A stretch of DNA of 9,571 nt, taken from positions 1 to 9,571 of the forward strand of contig WRCT01000061.1 in NCBI GenBank assembly GCA_009783775.1, read 5' to 3'. Position numbers and translations under genes: made by a program. The DNA is from Clostridiales bacterium (GTDB lineage: Bacteria; Bacillota; Clostridia; Christensenellales; CAG-138). This document shows positions 4,625 through 9,571 of this stretch, piece by piece. The notes beneath the pieces are model-generated. The model worked only from the letters and a program-made list of their open reading frames with translations. It had not been told where the DNA came from and made no database searches. Numbering within the stretch: position 1 is the stretch's first letter; each line of letters opens with the position of its first letter.

Positions 4625-6336
4625 TAAATTTCCTTCTCCCCCTCCATCAGTAAAAAAATCTTCTGCAAAGCGTTATTCAGGCGCCGCATGGTGATGGAAT
4701 AGATGTCGCAAATCTGCTCCGGCTCGGTGTCCTGCTGCAGGGTGTGCGAGGCCATGAGCGTGAACGCGGCCGCCATCGCCACCTCCTGGTTCTGGCTGAG
4801 GTGCGGCAGCTCGTCCGCCAGCGTGCTGATGAAATACTGATAGATCTTGATCGCCACGTCCATCACGCGCCGACCCAGCAGCCCCTCGTCCTGCACGTCG
4901 GCCAGATAATCATAAACGACCTGATAACAGACGGGCAACCGCTCCGGCGGCGTGATCGGCCGCACCACACCGTATTGCCAGACGCCGTTGTAATACACCG
5001 AATACGGACCCTCGGCGCCCATGCTCTGCAGCGCGCAAAAGGCCTGCTGTTTGTCCTCGTCGCTTTGGTCCGGCCACAGCAGAAAGTCCCGCAGCAAACG
5101 CTCGGCGGTTTCACCGCGCACCAAGGCCAGCAGGCACATAACGTCCGGCTTGACGCGCGAAAGCGACGAGGTCAAAGCCCAGCCCGCCAGATAGCGCAGC
5201 TGGGGATCGGTATGCCACCTGTGGACCAGCTCATCCAACGGCAACTGATGGGCCTCGGCAAGCGTCCGCATACGCAGCAGCGCCTCCCGCAGCGGCACCT
5301 CGAAGGGGATCGTCCAGTTGGCGCAGCCCTCGGGGTTATCGCCTTGCAGCGTGGAGAGATACCAGGCCGCCACGGTGTCGGTTTTGTCCAGTTCCAAGAG
5401 TGTCTGATACAGCTTGCGCGCGGCGGCAAGGTCGCCGGTTTTCGCGGCCAGATAGGCTCGATGGTGGGTCACGGTCCGGCCGAAGGGCTGGGCCAGCGCC
5501 AGCCGCTCCAGCACGGGTTTGGCCTTGTCCCAGTCCTCCAGCTCGAGGTGAATCACCGCGATATTGGACAGTTCCTCCATCGTCAGATCGGGACGCAGCC
5601 TGGCCCGCGCCATCATCTCCCGCGCCTCGCCGCTTTTGCCGCGCGCGCGGTAGAGCAACGCCAGCAGGCAGATCGCGCGCACATTGTCCTTGTCTTTTTT
5701 CAGCACGCCGAAGAGCCGCTGCTGCGCGGCCTTGTAACGCTTTTGGCAGAACTGCGCCAGCGCGATCTCGATCGAGAGCAGTCGGGAGTCGGGGTAGTCC
5801 TTCTCCAGCGACAGCAAATAGGACAGGGCGGTATCATCCCGCCCGTTGTAGTGCAGGGACTTGGCGAAATGAATGTGCGAGATCAAGTCCACGTCCTCGT
5901 CGCCGTCCAGGCCCAGGTGTTCGGTGAGGGCCTCCTTGTCCTCCAGCAGGTCCAGATAGTCGGCCGCCTCCTCGGAGAAGGGGCCGTCGGGATCGGCGTC
6001 CAGGTAGTGTTCCAAACAGCTCTGCGCGGCCTCGAACTCCTCCAGCGCCAGGTAGTTGCTGGCCAGGCCGAACAGGCCGTCGCTGGCCATGTCGCCGTAG
6101 TTGCCCATGGCCAAAATGACGCGCAGGCTCTCGTCAAAACGCTGCATATGGTTGAGCGTCTCCGCGAGCGTTAAGGCGATGTCCGCGCTCTTGGGGTCCT
6201 TTTCATAGGCTTGCGCAAAGCAGGGCAGGGCGCGCGCGTAGTCGCTCTTTTCCAAAAACTTTCGGCCCCTATTCAGATAAAACGTCGCGTTCTGCTCGAA
6301 GGGCAGGACCTCGCCGCGTTTCTCTTTAGCACTCAT
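4624..6336 (-). CDS. Tetratricopeptide-repeat protein with uncharacterised C-terminal domain
   Basis: A 570-residue, probably cytosolic protein with no signal peptide or membrane segment. Residues about 14-335 form a TPR superhelix, with typical helices such as ATFYLNRGRKFLEKSDYARA (17-36), AICLLALLYRARGKSGEARE (221-240) and HRAYLAAKTGDLAAARKLYQ (292-311). TPR arrays are protein-docking scaffolds. Residues about 340-570 are a second, mostly helical domain I do not recognise by name. Its last part (517-561, AMAAAFTL..EQICDIYSI..RRLNNALQKI) has the spacing of a cyclin-like or degenerate HTH fold, an inference only. The ATG at 6336 is preferred; it gives an 11-bp overlap with hslO, suggesting coupled translation, and an earlier ATG at 6372 would add 12 residues lying wholly inside hslO. 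The ribosome binding site is weak. Function unknown. Confidence 0.8.
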   Translation of the reverse strand: MSAKEKRGEVLPFEQNATFYLNRGRKFLEKSDYARALPCFAQAYEKDPKSADIALTLAETLNHMQRFDESLRVILAMGNYGDMASDGLFGLASNYLALEEFEAAQSCLEHYLDADPDGPFSEEAADYLDLLEDKEALTEHLGLDGDEDVDLISHIHFAKSLHYNGRDDTALSYLLSLEKDYPDSRLLSIEIALAQFCQKRYKAAQQRLFGVLKKDKDNVRAICLLALLYRARGKSGEAREMMARARLRPDLTMEELSNIAVIHLELEDWDKAKPVLERLALAQPFGRTVTHHRAYLAAKTGDLAAARKLYQTLLELDKTDTVAAWYLSTLQGDNPEGCANWTIPFEVPLREALLRMRTLAEAHQLPLDELVHRWHTDPQLRYLAGWALTSSLSRVKPDVMCLLALVRGETAERLLRDFLLWPDQSDEDKQQAFCALQSMGAEGPYSVYYNGVWQYGVVRPITPPERLPVCYQVVYDYLADVQDEGLLGRRVMDVAIKIYQYFISTLADELPHLSQNQEVAMAAAFTLMASHTLQQDTEPEQICDIYSITMRRLNNALQKIFLLMEGEKEI

Positions 6337-7222
6337 TCTTGTGTTCCAACGCCTCCCGCAGCAGTTCGGCAAGCGCCTCCTTTGTAAACAGATATTTGCT
6401 CCCGCAGAACCGGCAGGTCAGTTCCGCCTGCCCGTCGGTCTCCATCATGTCCAGCAGCTCCTCTTTACCCAGCGAGACCACCACCCGCGCCAGTCTGTCC
6501 CGACTGCAGTCACAGCGCAGGGCGGGCAAAATCTCCGTCAGCCATTCGATTTCCAGCCCCAAAAAGATATCCGCCAGCACGGCCTTTAGGTCCATTCCGT
6601 CGGCCAGGCCCGCGCCCAGGCTTTGTATGGCGGCCGCGCGGCCCATCACCGCGTCGACCGTCTCCCCCGCGCAGTCCGGCAGCGGCTGGAGAAACAGGCC
6701 CGCGCCCGCCAGTACCCTGCGCGAATCGGCCCGCAGCTGCACGCCCAGATACACGAGCGAGGGCGTCTGCTCGGAGACGGTGAAATACTGCGCGAAGTCC
6801 TCCGCGACCTCGCCGGAGACCAGGGGACAGGTCCCGACATAGGGTTCCTTCGCGCCCGTGGCACGCGCCACGGTCAGCTTGCCTTGACTGCCCACATAGC
6901 CGCCCACGTCCAGCTTGCCGTTTGCCTTTAAGGGCAGTTCGGCCTCGGGGAAGGCGGCGCAGGCCTTGACAAGCCCGCCCGGCCGGCCCACGCAAACCAG
7001 GTTGCCGCCCACGCCGTCGCCCGCCAGAATCGTGGTCAGGGTGTCCGATTCGTTCTTTTGCAGGGCCGTCATCATGGCCGTCATCAAAATCTGCCTGCCC
7101 AGCGCCGCCGTAGCCACGCGGGACAGGTTGTGAATATCCTGCGCCCCTTGCACCATCTCCTTGCCCGAGATGGCGATGATACGCATTTCACCGTTCAATA
7201 AGCCTGTGATCAGTTGGTCCAT
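6326..7222 (-). CDS. hslO: Hsp33, redox-regulated molecular chaperone
   Basis: A 298-residue cytosolic holdase chaperone that is inactive when reduced and zinc-bound, and is switched on by oxidative unfolding, protecting proteins during oxidant stress. The N-terminal fold (about 1-180) includes MDQLITGLLNGEMRI and the GGYVGSQGKLTVAR stretch. The C-terminal redox switch has all four zinc cysteines: C237-x-C239 (RCDCS) and C270-x2-C273 (TCRFCGSKYLF), in the canonical spacing. Length is normal. The ATG follows GAAGGAAG. It starts five bases after the stop of the methyltransferase gene and ends overlapping the TPR gene by 11 bp, so it sits in the middle of an operon. No dedicated stress promoter is visible. 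Confidence 0.97.
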   Translation of the reverse strand: MDQLITGLLNGEMRIIAISGKEMVQGAQDIHNLSRVATAALGRQILMTAMMTALQKNESDTLTTILAGDGVGGNLVCVGRPGGLVKACAAFPEAELPLKANGKLDVGGYVGSQGKLTVARATGAKEPYVGTCPLVSGEVAEDFAQYFTVSEQTPSLVYLGVQLRADSRRVLAGAGLFLQPLPDCAGETVDAVMGRAAAIQSLGAGLADGMDLKAVLADIFLGLEIEWLTEILPALRCDCSRDRLARVVVSLGKEELLDMMETDGQAELTCRFCGSKYLFTKEALAELLREALEHKNEC

Positions 7223-7227
7223 CTATG

Positions 7228-7956
7228 TTAAACTTCCTTCCCGCAAATAAACTGCAGCCGCTCACTGTTCGGGCTTGGCGGCTCTTGCGTAAACGCCTCA
7301 TAAACGCCTTGGACAAAAAACCCTTCCGCCCGCAAAGCCTCTGTGAGTTCTTCCACGCTGTAGGCCCGCTGCCTGTGCCGCTCGGAAAAACGGCGGTAGG
7401 CCGCGCCCTCGCGCACAAAAAAGGTGAGCGCCATATCCAGCAGCCGCTGTTTGGGTGCGTAGCGATTGCTCCACCAGTAGGCGTAATCTTCGGTCTCTTC
7501 AAAAAAGGGCTTGTCCCCGATGATCTCGCGCAACTTGTATTCGCTCGATACATCAAAGAGTAACAGTCCATGCGGCGCAAGCGCGGCATATGCCGAACGA
7601 AAGAACGTGCGCGCGTCCCCGTCGCCCGTCAGATAATTCACCCCATCGCAGGCGCAGACAATCGCGTCGGCTGGCTTGTGCAGGGCAATTTCCCGCATAT
7701 CCTGCGCCACAAAGGGGATCTTGCGCCCCGCCAGTCGGGCCTTCTCCCGCGCCGCCGCCAGCATATCCGGCGAAAGGTCACTGCCCGTAACCTGATAGCC
7801 CCGCCGGGCCAGCCGCAGCGTGATCTCCCCCGTGCCGCAAGCGCAGTCCAGCACGGTTTGGGCTCCTTTTAAGAAACCGTCGAGGTACGCGGCCCAGCCG
7901 TCGTAATCCACGTCGTGCATCATACTATCATAAACTTGCGCAAACTGCTCGTACAA
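7228..7956 (-). CDS. Class I SAM-dependent methyltransferase (YqeM-like)
   Basis: A 242-residue soluble methyltransferase. The N-terminus MYEQFAQVYDSMMHDVDYDGW is the standard opening of this family, followed by motif I VLDCACGTGE (35-44), an acidic residue binding the SAM ribose (D60 in TGSDLS), and QDMREI near 85-90. The C-terminal HRQRAYSVEELTEALRAEGF is the closing strand-helix of the family. The substrate is unknown; related proteins are annotated only as generic methyltransferases. The start is TTG at 7956, supported by an AGAAGGAG ribosome binding site six bases upstream and by exact agreement with the family N-terminus. A 40-bp gap holding a heptamer array separates it from whiA, and hslO starts 5 bp after its stop. 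Confidence 0.9.
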   Translation of the reverse strand: MYEQFAQVYDSMMHDVDYDGWAAYLDGFLKGAQTVLDCACGTGEITLRLARRGYQVTGSDLSPDMLAAAREKARLAGRKIPFVAQDMREIALHKPADAIVCACDGVNYLTGDGDARTFFRSAYAALAPHGLLLFDVSSEYKLREIIGDKPFFEETEDYAYWWSNRYAPKQRLLDMALTFFVREGAAYRRFSERHRQRAYSVEELTEALRAEGFFVQGVYEAFTQEPPSPNSERLQFICGKEV

Positions 7957-7969
7957 AAGGTTCTCCTTC

Positions 7970-7997
7970 TGGAATCTGGAATCCGGAATCTGGAATC
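7970..7997 (-). repeat. Heptamer array, four units, between whiA and the methyltransferase gene
   Basis: On the minus strand the units are GATTCCA, GATTCCG, GATTCCA and GATTCCA. The first G is the last base of the whiA TAG stop (after TTTA). The array is followed immediately by GAAGGAGAA, the ribosome binding site of the TTG-started methyltransferase gene. Confidence 0.9.
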
Positions 7998-8917
7998 TAA
8001 AGCTCGCCCGCGAGTTTTAATAACCGCGCCAGCCGATGATACATACCCGACTTGGCAATGCCCGCGCGCGCGGCCAGCTCGGCCAAGGTGGCGTCGGGAT
8101 AGTTCAGTCTCAGCTCCGCCGCCTCGCGCAGGGTGGGCGGGAGCTTGCCGGACGGGACCTTCTCCAGCACGGTCCGAATCGCGGCCTGCTGCTGCAAAGA
8201 CGCGTCCACCTGCTTGCCCAGGTTCGCCATCTCGCAGTTGTTCGCGCGGTTGACATAGTTGCGCATATCCTTCTCGGCCTGCACGTCCATCAGCGCCATC
8301 GCGCCCACCGACGCGCCCAGCAGCGCCAGAAAGCCGGTGACGTTCTCCGCGTCCTGCACATAGATCACCTGCCGCCCGCTGCGCTCGGCCCGCTCCGGCG
8401 TGAGGGAAAAGGAGGTCAGCAGCGCGGCCAGGTCCCGGGCCAGCCTATCGTCGCGCACCACCAGCTCCATGCGATAGCCGCGCTTGGGGTCTGAGCAGTA
8501 ACCGCCGCCCAAAAAGCAGCCGCGCAGAAAGGCGCGTTTTGTCTCCGCGCCGGACAATGCGCTTTTCGGCATTCCCGCGTGCAGAAGGATCCCCTCCGCG
8601 CCGCTTTGCATAACGCCCATGCGCTCCAGCAGGGGGGGCACGCCCTCGCCCGAAAAGGAGACCAAATACAGCGGCACGCGGCGGTGCGCCTTTTGCTTTT
8701 GCAGCATGGCGCGCTCCAGCGGCAGATCGCGCGGCGCGAGCCCGTGGATATAGGCCGCAACCTGTTCGCTCTCGCTTTGGCAGAGAATCGCGGTCGAACT
8801 GCCCAGCCGAATACTGCCGCAGGACAGCGTCAGCCCCGCCAGCTGCGCCAGACGAAGTTGGACGGACCGTGGGCGCGCGTTCATGATCTCATGTTTTATT
8901 TGAAGAGAAAAACTCAT
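7997..8917 (-). CDS. whiA: DNA-binding protein WhiA
   Basis: A 306-residue DNA-binding protein found across Gram-positive bacteria. In Streptomyces it controls sporulation genes, and in Bacillus it affects division and chromosome segregation. The N-terminal half (about 1-200) is a LAGLIDADG homing-endonuclease-like domain that has lost nuclease function, with the recognisable block LRGCFLGGGYCSDPKRGY (131-148). A conserved linker YVNRANNCEMANLGKQVDAS (221-240) precedes the C-terminal helix-turn-helix (about 260-303, LPPTLREAAELRLNYPDATL..KSGMYHRL). Length matches the family. The start MSFSLQIKHE matches the usual MSFS opening. The ribosome binding site is poor (GATGAG), and the ATG lies 5 bp after the rapZ stop, pointing to translational coupling. 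The yvcK/mgfK gene usually found between rapZ and whiA is absent. Confidence 0.97.
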   Translation of the reverse strand: MSFSLQIKHEIMNARPRSVQLRLAQLAGLTLSCGSIRLGSSTAILCQSESEQVAAYIHGLAPRDLPLERAMLQKQKAHRRVPLYLVSFSGEGVPPLLERMGVMQSGAEGILLHAGMPKSALSGAETKRAFLRGCFLGGGYCSDPKRGYRMELVVRDDRLARDLAALLTSFSLTPERAERSGRQVIYVQDAENVTGFLALLGASVGAMALMDVQAEKDMRNYVNRANNCEMANLGKQVDASLQQQAAIRTVLEKVPSGKLPPTLREAAELRLNYPDATLAELAARAGIAKSGMYHRLARLLKLAGEL

Positions 8918-8922
8918 ACGTT

Positions 8923-9571
8923 TTACTCATCGCGGCGGGAGCCCGGGGTCCCCGACGAATCCGCAGATTTGTTGGGGTGGACAGCCCCCGCCCTACTTTC
9001 GTTATCAAATCTCTCTTCAATCTGCGCCGCCTCCTGCCGGATATCGCGGTGGTAGAGGCGAACGGGCAAATGCAGGCTGCGGCAGCGTGCCGCCAGTTCC
9101 TCCGCCGCCGCCACGGAGCGGTGCCTGCCGCCCGTGCAGCCGAAGGCAATGCGCAGGATATGCTTGCTCTGTTTTTCGTAAAGGGGCAGCATACGCCGCA
9201 GCAGGTTTTCCACGGTGTCCATAAACTCTTTGGCAAAAGGATAGCCCAGCACAAACTCCCGCACCGGCTCGTCCCGTCCGGACAGGGGGCGCAGTGCGGG
9301 GATATAAAAGGGGTTCTCCACAAACCGCATATCCAGCACAAAGTCCGCGTCCACCGGCACGCCGCGCTTGTAACCGAAACTGGACACGATCACCGCCGTT
9401 TGCTTGCTTTCGATCTCGGGGATAATGCGCGCCATCGCGTCGGGAAAGTCACGCGGCGTGATATCGCTCGTGTCCACGACATGGTTCGCGCGGTCGCGGA
9501 TATCCTGCAGGTACAGCCGCTCGCGTAACACGCCCGACTCGGCCTCGCCCGCCTCGCCCAGGGGGTGCCTG
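8923..9571 (-). CDS. rapZ: RapZ (YvcJ) nucleotide-binding protein, C-terminal part only
   Basis: The window contains 215 codons; the N-terminal P-loop lies beyond position 9571. The visible part starts at RHPLGEAGEAESGVLRER, the region after the nucleotide-binding core. It continues through SSFGYKRGVPVDADFVLDMR and ENPFYIPALRPLSG to the hallmark FGCTGGRHRSV and VRLYHRDI. In E. coli RapZ is an RNA-binding adaptor controlling glucosamine-6-phosphate synthase; in Bacillota YvcJ is a GTPase/ATPase linked to competence and envelope homeostasis. The apparent start at 9531 is an internal GTG, not the true start. Family homology ends soon after YHRDI. The last 24 residues (from SRAGAVHPNK to the stop) are encoded by a REP-like hairpin and look like acquired read-through sequence. 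Confidence 0.93.
   Translation of the reverse strand, partial: RHPLGEAGEAESGVLRERLYLQDIRDRANHVVDTSDITPRDFPDAMARIIPEIESKQTAVIVSSFGYKRGVPVDADFVLDMRFVENPFYIPALRPLSGRDEPVREFVLGYPFAKEFMDTVENLLRRMLPLYEKQSKHILRIAFGCTGGRHRSVAAAEELAARCRSLHLPVRLYHRDIRQEAAQIEERFDNESRAGAVHPNKSADSSGTPGSRRDE
8934..8992. repeat. REP-like nested inverted repeat at the 3' end of rapZ
   Basis: Outer arms GGCGGGAGC (8934-8942) and GCCCCCGCC (8984-8992) pair 8 of 9. An inner hairpin has CCCCGACGAATC (8950-8961) facing GATTTGTTGGGG (8966-8977) around CGCA. It pairs fully on the plus strand if two G-T wobbles are allowed, but shows two A/C mismatches on the minus strand. It lies inside the rapZ frame and encodes most of its tail. 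It may be one copy of a dispersed intergenic repeat. Confidence 0.55.

Noticed and set aside
4744..6174. Long open frame of 476 codons on the plus strand, opposite the TPR gene
   Set aside because: It lies entirely antisense to a well-supported gene. Its product is rich in R, H, Q and G without domains, as expected for the reverse frame of GC-rich DNA.
6337..6372. Earlier ATG for the TPR protein
   Set aside because: The added residues (MPNCCGRRWNTR) are a shadow of the hslO C-terminus and unlike a TPR N-terminus; the ATG at 6336 gives a normal short operon overlap.

Overview
The window looks like chromosome from a GC-rich member of the Bacillota, probably class Clostridia. The evidence is a rapZ-whiA pair, a four-cysteine Hsp33, an ApgM-type phosphoglycerate mutase, strong AGGAG-type ribosome binding sites and GC-rich coding DNA. 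The genus cannot be named from this sequence alone. The left ~1.7 kb is clearly poorer in GC and is the integrase end of an integrative element that continues beyond position 1.

Layout, left to right. (1) Positions 1-1567, plus strand: a small MerR-like excisionase-type protein overlapping a Tn916-type tyrosine integrase. (2) Positions 1568-1982: junction between element and chromosome. It holds an imperfect inverted repeat, a terminator, a complete tRNA-Ser(GGA) with encoded CCA, the 5' part of a second, different tRNA-Ser(GGA), and a promoter-like sequence, the last four all reading on the minus strand. (3) Positions 1983-2145: a 163-bp MITE-like foldback element with perfect 17-bp terminal inverted repeats and a 4-bp AAGT target duplication. 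It has replaced the last codons and stop of apgM. (4) Positions 2134-9571: a run of housekeeping genes, all on the minus strand. In transcription order they are rapZ (5' end outside the window), whiA, a class I SAM methyltransferase, hslO, a TPR protein, an RlmL/YpsC-type rRNA methyltransferase and apgM, followed by the tRNA-Ser locus.

Genes 7.2-9.6 kb and downstream are packed tightly (5-bp gaps or short overlaps), so much of the cluster is probably co-transcribed. The jobs are mixed: cell-envelope and division regulation (rapZ, whiA), redox chaperone (hslO), RNA modification (rlmL), glycolysis (apgM).

The most unusual feature is non-coding. Three of the gaps between genes contain exactly four tandem copies of a 7-bp unit. 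The unit differs in each gap, but each array starts right after a TTTA that runs into the stop codon of the upstream gene and ends at or near the start signal of the next gene. A fourth, inverted heptamer array faces the third one upstream of apgM. Other intergenic structures include a REP-like hairpin read through as the C-terminal tail of RapZ, and the MITE.
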